Below are positions 34,727 to 45,742 of a stretch of 64,000 nt of DNA, in pieces. Position 1 is the stretch's first letter; each line of letters opens with the position of its first letter. This DNA is from Tetraselmis striata (lineage: Eukaryota > Chlorophyta > Chlorodendrophyceae > Chlorodendrales > Chlorodendraceae). A program made the translations under genes and the position numbers. The DNA lies in assembly GCA_006384855.1 (NCBI GenBank), contig VCJN01003488.1:1-64000 (forward strand), written 5' to 3'. Under the pieces are notes generated by a model that worked only from the letters and a program-made list of their open reading frames with translations, was not told where the DNA came from and searched no databases.

Positions 34727-36200
34727 TTGCGAGGCCACCTTTCGGTGACCGCCGCAAGACGCACCCTTGCAGCTCAACGGCGAGATGAGCGCCCTGTGTC
34801 CGGACCTGACCCTCCCCCCACCTTACAGACTTCATTTAGACCTTCCTCGGTGCGGCGCTTCTTACAGCTACAGCCGAGTGCGGCTCAACCATCCGCACAC
34901 CTGCACATGGCGACCCCGCCAAACGGTTTTCTTACCATCCCGTCTCTGCGTCCGTCGGTTGTTATACTGCGTGTTACAACTGGTTCGCAACGACCAAGAT
35001 TCGCGTGTGTACGTTATGCACGTGACAAGCGCTACGAGCGCGAAGGGCGCGCGGGGCGGCCCTCTTACCTGAACCTAGCCCCGCAAACCCGTACTGGAGC
35101 TACTGCAAACCCGTCCAGCAGCTACCGGCCAACCGCCGGGAACTTAACCGCTGCTGCCGAGTACTTTGCGGACAGTAGTCGTACCGGTGGAACTCTGTCA
35201 GTAAAACAACGCACGTACGTGACTGCCGAGCCCGAGCCTGTCGCTCCCTGGGCTGCGCCACATCCGGCTGCAGGACGCGATCGGCTCGGACGAGCGAACG
35301 CTCCTGTCTGCGATCAAACGTTCTTCGAGCTGCACAACCTCGCTCCAACCGCCAAGGGCAGCCTACGCCTACCTTCAACGAGGCATGGACTGATGCTGCG
35401 TCACCACCGGCTGGACGCTGCCCCTTTGCGTGTTCCTCTGCCTGCGGATGTAGCCTACCGCTTCGTCGCAATGGCCGAGCTAATTGTGCCTGTTTCTACC
35501 CAGAGTACCACCTCGACTTCCGAACCTCTTGGTCTCGGTTGTCAACCTCATGCTCTATGCCAGGGGCCTCAGTGGCGTCTCCTGTCGAGTGCAAGAGAGG
35601 CGTGTCGACAACTACGACATCACCTTCCGATTGCTCAAGGGCGCGTGCTGGTCGAGGACCCGACAACCTGCGCGTACTTCCCTTTCTGGCGTCCGGACAA
35701 CCTCAAGTGGCACGTCTCTTGCACCACTTCATCGACAACGTCCGATCTGTCCCCCTGGTTACTGTTGGCTTGGCTACATCAAACTCTGGGCTGTCACCGC
35801 GGCTGAGCAGTCAAACCCTTGGACTGCGGCTACAATGTCAGACTGGCTGTTTGCAGCCATCAGTCTAGTCAACGCTGCCCCCCTGCTAGCGCTTCCTGAA
35901 CCTCACACAGTCTTCGCAACTGCGCAGCCCCTGCAGCGAACGCCATCAGAGTGACATGGTCCCCATCCGCTACCGCTTGGGCCACTAACTCTGACGCCGT
36001 TCTGGACTACGTCATCCTCAAGTTCTACCTTCACCTGGCGCGTGGCTCTTCTTTGGCCACATCGCCCCCTCCGCCACTTCCAAGTCCAACAGGACTCCGC
36101 AGCGGTGGCCTTCCCAGTGCCTCCTTCATGACTTGGCGCTACCCCTTCTCCGTCAATCCACCGCTCTCTACGTTCGCTCAAGACTGGCAAAACCAGACTC
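34727..36200 (+). pseudogene. tyrosine-recombinase-like region, frameshifted
   Basis: The reading frame must change at least twice. Weak family signals follow the expected order. An N-terminal core-binding-like helix reads AAEYFADSSRTGGTLSVKQ near 35,150. A segment LPADVAYRFVAMAE lies near 35,440. A C-terminal SDAVLDYV lies near 35,990, followed by a hydrophobic/basic tail, resembling the catalytic-Tyr region of DIRS recombinases. The Arg and His catalytic residues could not be placed with confidence. It could instead be spliced or simply decayed. Confidence 0.45.
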
Positions 36201-36212
36201 AACTTTGAAATG
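36186..36212. repeat. split direct repeat B1
   Basis: 27 bp from GGCAAAACC to TTTGAAATG, abutting repeat A2. Repeated at 36491-36517. Confidence 0.88.
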
Positions 36213-36397
36213 ATCTAAACTAGTTTATGGGGTTTCCATCCTTGACCTAACCGCTTTGTAGCTACAAGTGCTGCTCAGTGGTACGGGAACTAGTAACTGT
36301 TGTTGCCCCCTTTGTTGGGTGCAGCACGAGTAGATATAAAAGCAGCCAGAACAGCTGAGCCTGCCATCTTCCAGTTTTCGCTGCGTTCCACGCAGCG
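36211..36397. repeat. split direct repeat A2
   Basis: Identical to 33515-33701 over 187 bp by visual comparison. It follows B1 directly, and 93 bases separate it from B2. Confidence 0.9.
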
Positions 36398-36490
36398 CCC
36401 CCCCTGACTCCGTTTTCCCTCCACGCTTTCGCTAAACCATCCTGCCAATTTCGGCTCTTGACCGTGTAAAACAGCCTGCGCGACCTTTTT

Positions 36491-36517
36491 GGCAAAACCA
36501 GACTCAACTTTGAAATG
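36491..36517. repeat. split direct repeat B2, right end of the element
   Basis: Same 27 bp as 36186-36212. It marks the predicted right terminus of the element. Confidence 0.88.
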
Positions 36518-37091
36518 TGTACTCCTACAGCTTTACGCAATGGGCAGCAAAGCCGGAACACTTGGCGAAGGTATGCCCGGGTGATCTCGATGTGTACTCG
36601 TGCAGATTACCCAAGTCCTTCTGCCGGCTGGTCCCTGAGACCCAGACCAATGGACTGCAGAAAACACCAGGTACAACGTGCATGTGCCAGCAACACTGCA
36701 GAATACACTTGGAAAACACCACACTACCAGACACTACTGGTTTTTCCTACGAGTATTTAGCGCCACTGTTCTTGAACTGAATGGAAATATGCTTGTACTA
36801 GTACGACCTGTAAATAAATTGTAAACAAAAAGAGCTGCGCACCAATGTCGACGATTTCAGAAATAAACATGAATTTGGATGGCACCTTCTGCACCAAAAT
36901 TGCCTTGACAACAGAATTTATCATCACAGCTCTTGCCATCAGATGCGAGCGCAACTGACAGACCCTTCAATGGAAGCAGCAGGTGAGCTGTTGGCTGGCT
37001 AGATGCCCATCAGATCCCTACACGCTGTGGATGTATCCGCCAGCATCAAGCACGGCGTCCCGGATGAAGTAGCCGGCATGATAGGGGCTGT
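36518..37091. other. intergenic, no gene recognised
   Basis: Flank of the retroelement and 3' side of the TMEM115 gene. No coding support and no recognisable repeat. Confidence 0.4.
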
Positions 37092-39155
37092 TTACTTCTC
37101 GCCATTCGCAGGCTTGACTTGGCCTTCTTCCGCAGTGGTGCCGTCCTTTGCAGGCGCTTCAACATCTCCTACGCATTGGTCGCCATCGATACTCGCCAGT
37201 CAGCATTTAGCATCCACAAGACCTTCACAAACTCGACGCTAAACAAGCAGAGCAACTTGATAAAATGCTTTACACACGCCGCACGGCATTCGGTGTTTAG
37301 GGACCCCCTGGGCACGGCAAAGCTATATGTACCTGCCGTAGCAGAAAGCCGCTCCTCCAGCGCGCGCGCTCCGCGCTCCCTGCACAGCAGCAGCATGCTC
37401 CAGCGAGTGAACTGGTGAACCCCTCCCTTGACTCGGGCATAGGGCCAATCAAGCATCAGCACTACTGTGCGCCTCCCCCGGCTCCCTTACCTGCGCCTGT
37501 TAGACTCCTTCTGGTCTGACCCCGGCAAAGGCTGGCCATCCAGCACATAGCCTGAGGCGTTTGCCTGGACAGCGGATGGCAGTCAAGGAGTCAGTTCGGC
37601 GCACATGCAGTGGCATCCGGATTCACCTCCACCACGCGCAGCGAGTGCGCTGAATTCTTGCCTGCTTTGAGGCGCAGCAGCAACCAAGAATCCCAGACAC
37701 CTTGTCCACAGCAGGGCGCACGATCTCCGGGAAGAACGTTGCGAATCTGAACTCGTCGCTGGGATCACCCCTGTGGAGAAGCGCGCCAACAGTTGTCAGC
37801 ATATGGTTTAGGCGCACGCTGTTGTGGCAAATAACAGCGGCAGCAGTGGCAGCGCAGGCACGTACACAAGCTTTCCGTCCATTTTCTTTTGGAAAAACCT
37901 CAGGTACAGCCTGCAGAGCAAACACACGAGGCGGTAATAAGCGTGCCAGTTCATGTACGAAGGTGTAGCGGCCAGTTGAGCCACGGATAAGCTAGAACAT
38001 GTTAACATAATGGCACAGTCGCTCGGAGGGGAGGCAAGGTGAGGAGTTCAGGAGGGAGCACCATGAGAAGTAGGTGCCCGACACCACAGCGCAGAGGGTG
38101 TAGTAGCTTTCGTTGACGCCAGCAATCGCGCAGGTGAGCAGAAGGTAGATGCCGGGGAGGTACTGCAAGGTCGGCGCCGCAAGGGTGAGTTGCTGCAGGT
38201 TACTAGCACGCAGCAGGAAGGCAGCTTAGAACGCGTCGCCGCCATGCAGTAGCACCGGGGGGGGTGGGGGGGGGGGGGGGGGGGGGACTCACGGTAGCCT
38301 TCAGCTTGAGGACAAAGAGCAGGCGCAGCTCGCTGTCGGGCATGATCTGCTTCACGGCCACCAGGTACGCGCCAAGCAGCGCCTGGAAGCCGCAGTACTT
38401 GCCGTAACTGGGAGGAGAGGACCGGGGACTGGCTTAGATGAAGGCCGTTCCCCCCTGACTCCGGGCAAAGACACGCACAGGGGAGAGGAGGAGAGCAAGC
38501 GAGATGAGGGGGAAGGGGGGTGGGGGGGGGGGTGGGGGGTGGGGGGGGGGGCGCACAGGATGAAGCCCAGCCGGGGGCCAAACATGTAGGCCAGGATGAG
38601 CGAGGTGAACCCGCACACGCCCGCCATGGTGCTGACCACCAGCGTGTACTTTAGGTACTCCTTGGAGCCGTAGATGGGCTCGATGATTTTAGAGAGGAAC
38701 AGCACGGCAAATATGTCCAGCGCCACCTGCGTTGCGGGGGAGGGGTGCCCAGGTTGAGCGCCCTGATACCCGCATCAGACAAACTCCCCCACTGTCACCC
38801 CTTCTCCCCCGTAGACGCGAGTGTGGCTGTTGCACGGGCTGCACTCACCAGCGCGCCATGCGTCTCCAGGAATTGCGATGTCAGGATGTTCCAGACGCAC
38901 GGGATGGTCCTACACAGCACGACCCAGTCTCAGACTGCCTGTGGCGTGGTGTGCGAAATGTAATCTGCGTAGTACGTCCTGAGAGGCGGATACACACGGC
39001 GCTCACCTGCCAGGCACGAGCGCGAGATACGTCGTCGAGGGCGGGGACACCTTGGCGGTGACATAGAGGGCGAGCACCACAACAGCCAGCAGCTTGGAGA
39101 GCCGCGTGAATCCGGAGAAGAGGCTGGTGTTTGGCGGTGGCGGACGAGGTGGCAT
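37092..39155 (-). CDS. TMEM115: TMEM115 family Golgi membrane protein (rhomboid-like fold), about 9 exons
   Basis: Exons join in frame on the minus strand: 39155-39007, 38909-38849, about 38729-38565, about 38408-38290, about 38164-38062, about 37917-37873, 37767-37701, about 37556-37487, about 37412-37333 and 37215-37092. Conserved TMEM115 segments are IPCVWNILTSQFLETHGA, IIEPIYGSKEYLKYT, FQALLGAYLVAVKQIMPDSE, YLPGIYLLL, LYLRFFQKK, and the family's strongest motif, RGDPSDEFRFATFFPEIVRP. A basic helix RGARALEERLSAT and a short hydrophilic tail follow. Several hydrophobic helices are present. Known role of the family: an integral Golgi protein implicated in COPI-dependent retrograde traffic and glycosylation; it is rhomboid-like without protease residues. 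Two introns hold long poly-C (coding strand) tracts. Confidence 0.88.
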
Positions 39156-40643
39156 CTTGAAGTGGCGGGGCCGGCAGCGGCGGCTGCTGGCGGGTAGTCA
39201 ATGATGCGACCTGCGAAAGTGGGGAGGCTTCAGAGCAGACACTGCCGATGGTGAGTGGCCGATGGAGCAACATAGGCACACAAATGGGTTTCAAATGGAG
39301 CCTCTGCGTGTGAGGTTCTGTTTGCGGCCACTATCAAACCATCGACTAATAATGGCTTATCCGTATCGCCTGTCTCGGTAGCTTTGCATCACTGCACAGG
39401 CCCAGCTCTGCCCATCTTAATATTACCTCAACAGCCAACAGCCACCGCCACTCTCATCCAGTCTCATTCCCCACATCTATCATACTTGTCTCCCAGCCCC
39501 CTTCCCGTGAGCGCCCCTACCAGCGTTAGTCTGTGCTTGCTCTGCGCTCTGGCGGTCCGGACGCGGGTCAGATCGTCCCCGCCGTTTCAGCGGCGGATCC
39601 TACACGCCCCGGGCGGGCCAGCGCCAGAGCGGGCCGAGCGCACAAGGTGCCCGCGCTTTGTGTGTCGGAACTCCCCGAGCGCGGAAGACCGCACGGAGCA
39701 GGGGGTTATGTGGTGCAATGGCGTGGCGGTAAGGGGAAGGGCACCTGGATGGCTCGAGTGCGGCCAGCCTCCCGGACGGGTTGGGAGTTGTGTTGGTTGG
39801 GGAAAGAGGTGGAGGGGGGACGGGGTGGGGGGCACCTTCCGGCACAGCGCGGTGGCAGCGCCTTGGTCTCGACGCAGCTGGGCGACGACGCCGATGGAAG
39901 CCAGCTGTTGATATCGGTACGAATACGAGCAGCTTGGCAGCGAGTAAGGATTAGCTGCTGCGTGGTGGCGCGCTGTCCTGACCCTGGTGGCCGAGCGTCG
40001 GACTGATCGTACCCGTATGTCAGGTCGCTGCTGTGCGCGTCCCGCCAGCTCGACTACAGGTGCGAGTATAGGGTGCGACGACTTGCCCCGGCCAGGCGCT
40101 CGCTCTGACCGCGCGTGTTGACCGCGCGTGTCTCCTCCTGGCCGCTGCTGCTGCCTCTGGGCACCGCGGTAACCGCGCGCGTATGAACATCACGACGCCG
40201 CAACGCACTACGGAAAAAAGCGCAAAGGATACCGGCCTATAGACGAATAGTATACGAATTAAAGAAACACAATTGGCGCAAATATGCCGTAATTATCTAA
40301 GCTAGTTTATGGGGTTTCCTCCTTTCATAGTAACCCTTGATTAAAAATAATCGACGCAGCTCGGCACGCAAGCCAAATATATAAATCAAATAAATAAATC
40401 AGTAGGCGGAAGCCGCCAAGTGCAGGCCACCGCGAATAATCGGTAGGCGGCCCCAAAATCGTCTTACGACAGTAGATTACTGGTACACGGGCCGGTATGG
40501 GCGGGTACAGGGTACCAGGAGGGCGCGATGTTGTTATGATCCGTGTGGCGCATCGCTCCCTGGGCACCTCGCTCGGCTGCCGCTATCACTTCGACTGCCA
40601 TTTCCTTCCGAAGGCGACGCTGCTTAGCCCTTCTGACGCAGCC
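39156..40643. other. intergenic, no firm gene
   Basis: Divergent promoter region between TMEM115 and the SDR gene. A 157-175 codon overlapping pair of open frames at 39,384-40,006 is GC-driven and unrecognised. A retroelement-end fragment lies at about 40,296-40,322. Confidence 0.35.
40296..40322. repeat. solo fragment related to split repeat A
   Basis: ATCTAAGCTAGTTTATGGGG followed by TTTCC differs from the start of repeat A (33515, 36211) by about one base over 25. It is probably a terminal scar of a related element. Confidence 0.6.
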
Positions 40644-42259
40644 ATGCTGGGCCTTGTTATGCCGCTGCTGGGCAAGCTAGCCCTGTACGTCTCGGCCTTC
40701 GTTCTGTCACTCTACCTCCTGCCGCAGCTGCTGCTGGCCACGCTCTGCCGCTCGCAGGACCTCAAGAAGAAATATGGTGCCACCTGGGCGCTTGTTACCG
40801 GCGGCAGCAGCGGTGAGTCCGCCGATAGTCTGCCTGTGGTACTTGCGTGCGTTCGTGGTTTCTGGTTAGTGCCGCGTCTGGGTGAGACATTAAGTGTGAG
40901 TGTCCCTCCAGCGTCTGTGCCTGGATGACGCCGCATATGCCCACTGGACGAAGGTGCTGACGGCGTCATCCTGCCTGCTTGTCTGGTATTCGCGGCCTCC
41001 GTAAAGGCATTGGAAAGTCCCTGGCCTGGAAACTTGCTGGTCAGGGGCTGAACGTCGCGGTAGTTGCGCTGGACGACCAGCTGCTGAACGACACAGTGGA
41101 CGAGCTGCGAAGCGCATTCCCCAAATGCGAGTTTGTCAAGGTGATGCGCCAGCGGCGGCTTCCAGCAGGAAGCTTGTAGCACGGCTGCTGGCTGACACCT
41201 TCACATGCGCGGTGCGCCACAGGTGGGAGCCAACCTGGGCGCGCCTGGCTACCTGAGCGCCATCCAGAAAGCGACAGAGAAGCTGCCGATCTCGCTGGTT
41301 TTTTGCAACGCCGGCTACATGGTGACAGGCTTCTTCAATAAGACGTATGCCCCAAGCTGGCAGCTCATGCAAACACCCATCGTTGCAGCGCTCCGGCGGT
41401 ATGACTTACCTGCCTCCTCCCGCCCCCCCCCCCCCCCCACCCCCCACCCCCTCTTCTACCAAAGCCCTCTGGATAAGCAGATGGCGAACATGGAGTGCAA
41501 CGCCACAAGCGCGGTCCAGATCACACACCACTTTGTGTCCAGCATGGTGAGCAGACCTGCCTGCTCCTCAGCACGGGATCACGATGCCAGAGATGGCCTG
41601 TGGGCAATGCTTGAGGGCGGCTACCTCCTGCTTGTTGGAGAATGTTAAATGTCTATACTTGCCTAAGCCGGTGATGGCTGCGTCCGCTCCAGGTGGAGCA
41701 GAAGTTGCGGGGCTGCATCGTGTACACCTCCAGCGCGGCTGCCATGATGCCCTCCCCTTTCACAGTCCTGTACGCCGCCACCAAATCCTTCATCTCCTCC
41801 TTTGCTGCCTCGCTGGCCGCAGAGGTCAAGCACCATGGCATCGATGTCTGTGTAATCCACCCCTCCCCCGTGGCCACTCGCTTCTATGACAACCAGAAGA
41901 AGATCGACCTCCTGGACTTTTTCAAGGTCAATCGCCCCAATATCCCTACCATCAGGATTGTCCCATTCCATGCTCCTCTGCATGCATGCGTATTTGCAGC
42001 CAGTGCTACCATCCGACCATTCCTCAATAGTCTTGCTGCTTGCCCCCTTCGCTATCCCATGCAGGGTCTCTCTGTCAGCCCAGATGAACTGCCCGACGTC
42101 ATTTTCGGTTCGGTCGGCCGCACCGTGTGGCGTGATGTCGGTGGCACCGCCATCGCTTTCCGCATGATGATGAAGTTCATTGACTACAATTTCCTCGCGA
42201 CACTGCTCTCGCACATTGCCCACCTGCTGCCTGACTTCAAAAGGCACGTGAACAATTGA
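40644..42259 (+). CDS. membrane-anchored short-chain dehydrogenase/reductase, 6 exons
   Basis: Exons are 40644-40812, 41008-41141, 41222-41348, 41463-41545, 41693-41924 and 42064-42259, with in-frame GT..AG junctions. The N-terminus is a hydrophobic helix (ALYVSAFVLSLYLLPQLLLA), suggesting ER or plastid membrane anchoring. The classical SDR features follow. The cofactor loop TGGSSGIGKS spans the first junction. NAGY lies in the third exon. The catalytic Ser is in VYTSSAA, and YAATK supplies Tyr and Lys. IHPSPVATRFY follows. The layout resembles very-long-chain 3-oxoacyl-CoA reductases and 17-beta-hydroxysteroid dehydrogenase-type SDRs, but the substrate cannot be read from sequence. The intron at about 41,400-41,460 has a poly-C tract. 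Start 40644 was chosen because it immediately precedes the membrane helix; the frame is open to 40497. Confidence 0.85.
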
Positions 42260-43047
42260 GGTGGCATGTCAGAGCCTGGCAGTGGTGCGCTTTCAGTCTG
42301 ACACGCAGGACCTATTGCACGAGTGGCACCTCTCCACTGACACGTCGTCATTCCGGCAGAGAATGATAGGGCCCGGGGGAAAGGGGCGGCAATTAACATT
42401 CCGGCCGCATCGCCACTTTAACGATGGCACAACTGTATGCATTCCGTGCATCTGTGGCGGCTGAGGCCTGAACCTTCTCCCCCCTCTCTGCTGCCAATGC
42501 CCAGCCCGTGGCCATGACGGTCATGAAATGCGTAATGGCGCCATGACTCAGTTGAACACAGTTTCAACAAGGCAGCCTAGCCGGCGTTAAGTTCAATCTC
42601 GGATGCAGTGTACTGCCGCTAGCGTATTATACATTTGTAGATGCAGCAGCCTGACGACGACAGCATCCGAATCATTGCATGTAGTCTTCCTCATTTCATG
42701 GCACTCTTCATTCCTTTTCGCTGAAGGCGCACGCTACAAAAGTACATATTAAAATGATTAGGATGAGTTGTCGGCTGGTTGCTAGCTAGAGGCAGCGAGT
42801 GCTACCAGTGCCACTCTTTATCTGGGTTGGAGATCCTTATTTTTGAATCGCTAAATACAAATCCTTGCTACTGAGTGTCGTGTGTCGATGTGCCAGACGG
42901 TGTCCGACCGTACGCTAGCTTACGGTCATTCCTGCCATAATCCTTCCAGTTATAGTTAAGAGTTCCGCGACGCAGCAAGGATATCATAAGAACACTCAAT
43001 TAAACCGCTACTACCCGTACCGATAGCAAGAAATCCTATGGGACTAC
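42260..43047. other. intergenic, no gene recognised
   Basis: 3' side of the SDR gene and unassigned AT-richer sequence. No coding support. Confidence 0.4.
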
Positions 43048-43215
43048 TGTTGACACCAATGCTGCTGCCACTGCTGCACACCAGACAATGTAGCTAGGGT
43101 ATGCGTATTAATACTTTAGCACATATCTAATACCTAAGTACTATATAAGTACTAATACGCGTACCCTAGCTACATTGTCTGGTGTGCAGCAGTGGCAGCA
43201 GCACTGGTGTCAACA
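43048..43215. repeat. 168-bp near-perfect inverted repeat
   Basis: Arms 43048-43110 and 43153-43215 are 63 bp each and complementary with two mismatches. They are separated by a 42-base AT-rich loop that itself contains AGTACTATATAAGTACT, another palindrome. It lies directly at the 5' edge of the DIRS-like relic, and its right arm overlaps the first codons of that relic's open frame. Possibilities are a foldback element, a hairpin RNA source, or the terminus of an unrelated element. Confidence 0.92.
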
Positions 43216-45273
43216 ACTACCCTTTTGCATACTCACTTCAGTCGGTCTTTTGCCCTGCTGCCAGGCAACGGCCCACCAGGAGCAGAGGACCCTGGTTGCG
43301 GCAGGCCCGGCGGCACCACCCCTACCTCCACGTGGTTGGCGCTGGTAACCCCTAAGACCCGTGCCCGGCTGGGTGGGCAGGGGGCTGAGCGGGGTGGCCG
43401 GTTGTTCCTCGTATGTGAGCCGGGCGTTCATAAATGGCGGCTCATCATCGCTCTACGACCCCTCAACCGGTACTGCGAGGAGCGAAACCTGAGTTTCGAG
43501 ACTCTCCCGCGGCTGCGTGACCTACTGGCTCGGCCATGCGATTACATGCTCTCCATGGACCTACAAGACGGCTTCTACGCCGTCGGCATTGCTCCCGAAG
43601 ACCGAGACACCGTCAACCTACTATATACCGAGGTAAGCTCTACCGGCTGATGGCGGGGCTTCCGATGGGGTGGAGCCTGAGCCCCTACTATTTTTGCTCT
43701 CTCACTGCGGCATTCAACCGCCATTTGCGACCCCCCGACTTCGCAGTGACTTCCCAAGGAGTGCGTCGCGCCAAGCTGAGCATGGGGCAACGTCAAGCGC
43801 TGCGCAACCACTTCCGTAGCTGCCGCATGCTCCCCTGCATGGACGACTTCCTGTTCATTGCGTCTAACCGAGCGCAAGCCTCACTGTGCGCGACTGCCTC
43901 ACCTCCCTGCTCGGATGGCTGGGTCTCAGCCGACATCCGCCCGGCAAGGGCAAATGGGAGCCAGTAAAACGGCTGTAGCACCTCGGTATGGAGATCGACT
44001 CACGGAACGGTGCGATCCGAGCCCCCCCTCCCCCCCCCCCCCCCCCTCGGAAACACAACTCACTCGCGGCTACAGCCCTCGGCCTCATGCGCCGGGCCAA
44101 GCGAGCCAAGCAGGCCAAGCGAGGTGGCTGCATGTGCGAGAGCTTGGGTCCCTGGCATGACGTGCTCAATTCCTAATTCTCGCCATCAAGCCGGCGTAGT
44201 TCTACATGCATGAGATGCACGACGTGCTCCGCACGAAGGACTTGTGGAGCGGGTGCTAAAGATGACGCACCAGCCCCGACGCGACCTCGAGTGCTGGTGG
44301 GTGGCGGACCCCAACCACAGCAACGGCCGCTCCATCTACACGCCCGTGGAGACGGCCTACATGCATGCCGACAGCTCCGGCTACGGGTGGGATTCTGTCC
44401 TCCTTTTTTTTTGAGACCACCGAGGCGCGGGGGTTCTGGTACGACTGCGACCGCGAGCTGCACATCATCTGCAAGGAGCTCAAGGCTGTCATAGTGTCAT
44501 GTACGACGTGCTTACATTCCTCTCGGAGCTGCGAGGTGGACAAGTGTTGCTCCATGAGGACAACATGGGGATGGTCCACGTCCTCGCCAACCTCACCTCC
44601 CGGTCTCCTCTGCAAATGACGAAGCTGCAAAAACTGTGGTTCGTCCTTGACTCCGACGACATCTCCATCCGTGCGAGCTACACCAAGACCACGGCGAACA
44701 TCTGGGATGACCGCCTCAGCCGCGAAATTGACTAGTGCAACGACTGGGCGTTCAGCCCACGCCACTTCAACCACATCTATATATAACATCTCGGGGCGTC
44801 ACAACATCGACCGCTTCGCTACCATGGAGAACGCAAGGCTCGCGCACTACAATTCCCGGTGGCGTGACCATTGCACCGACCACCGACAACATGCGCCTCT
44901 CCGATGGCGCATGGCGCCGTGAGCACAACAAGTGCCCCCCCCCCCCCCCCCCCCCCCCCCGGGCCTCATTGTCATCAAACTCCACACCTCTGGCGCGGTG
45001 GCCACCGTCATCGTGCCTTGCAAGCCCGACCGGGGCTGGCACCATCGCCTCTTGGACATGGCATCCGAGGTGGTTGTCTTCCCGCCCTCCCCGGACCTCT
45101 TCGCGCCCGGCCGCCTCGCCGTGCGCACTAGCGTCGGTCCTCCCAAGTGGCCCGTGGTCGCCTTCCGGCTCCCCTTCGGGCCCGGTGCCCGGCCCCGGAT
45201 TTTCGACCGCCCCTCGTCTGCCCGCCCTCGGGCCGGCCGGCGCCAACCTGCGTCGTGCCCCAAGATCGAGCTC

Positions 45274-45305
45274 GGCAAACCACACAGCCCCCTACCCTTT
45301 GAAAT
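45274..45305. repeat. B1-like terminal repeat of the second DIRS-like element
   Basis: GGCAAACCACACAGCCCCCT through CTTTGAAAT, similar to 45712-45742. A TAGTTGGGGTTTC block follows it, comparable to the start of repeat A elsewhere in the window. Confidence 0.7.
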
Positions 45306-45711
45306 GTTTACTACCAGTAGTTGGGGTTTCATTTTCCGCATGGCGACTGCTGCGCGCGTTCGCCTGCGTACGCGTTACACATGTGGCACGCATGCGATGC
45401 TTGCAGCTATACATCGTACTAAAAAGCACGGTAGTCCGTGTGTGCTTCAACACCCGAAATTTGCATGGGAAGAAACTACCGTACAAACGAGCACGGTAAA
45501 CTCCAGCCCCACGTTGTGAGTCGACCCCACTCGAGGTAGAATTCTTATAGAAACTAGCGGGCATTTGTTGTCCCCATCTTTCACCTTCGCGCCTACCATG
45601 TGGCGGGCCGCGTCCCTCCCTCCCTCCCTCATTTCGTGCTTTCTGTTCTTGAGGGCTGTCGACATGCTCATGCCTTAGAAAACACTACAACCCAAGCCAA
45701 AGCGCCTTTTC

Positions 45712-45742
45712 GGCAAACCACTCAGCCCCCTCCCCTTTGAAA
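45712..45742. repeat. B2-like terminal repeat of the second DIRS-like element
   Basis: GGCAAACCACTCAGCCCCCT through CTTTGAAAT, nearly the same as 45274-45305. It marks the probable right end of the element. Confidence 0.7.

Larger units (their letters stand above)
33515..36517 (+). mobile_element. DIRS/PAT-like retroelement with split direct repeats, gag-like ORF, no RT
   Basis: The ends form the split-repeat pattern A1 - ORFs - B1/A2 - B2. A1 33515-33701 and A2 36211-36397 are identical over 187 bp by eye. B1 36186-36212 and B2 36491-36517 share GGCAAAACCAGACTCAACTT and the next seven bases. This layout is characteristic of PAT/Ngaro-type tyrosine-recombinase retroelements. The interior has one intact gag-like ORF and a broken recombinase-like region, with no reverse transcriptase. 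The element is 3.0 kb, shorter than autonomous relatives, so it is probably mobilised in trans. Confidence 0.75.
43216..45742 (+). mobile_element. decayed DIRS-like retroelement, second copy (RT, RNase H, B repeats)
   Basis: RT motifs: RLFLVCEPGVHKWRLIIALR near 43,400, DYMLSMDLQDGFYAVGI near 43,545, LMAGLPMGWSLSPYYF near 43,650 and the active-site MDDFLF near 43,840. RNase H follows (HEDNMGMVHVLANLTS near 44,555, RASYTKTTANIWDDRLSRE near 44,675). A further segment, SEVVVFPPSPDLFAPG, lies near 45,070. Frameshifts interrupt it. The 3' end has two related direct repeats (45274-45305 and 45712-45742) whose GGCAAA ... CTTTGAAAT pattern matches repeat B of the element at 33.5-36.5 kb. No gag, recombinase or left A repeat was found. 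Confidence 0.78.

Noticed and set aside
39384-40006. two overlapping open frames of 157-175 codons
   Set aside because: GC-driven open frames on several frames and both strands, with no domain and no consistent splice sites.
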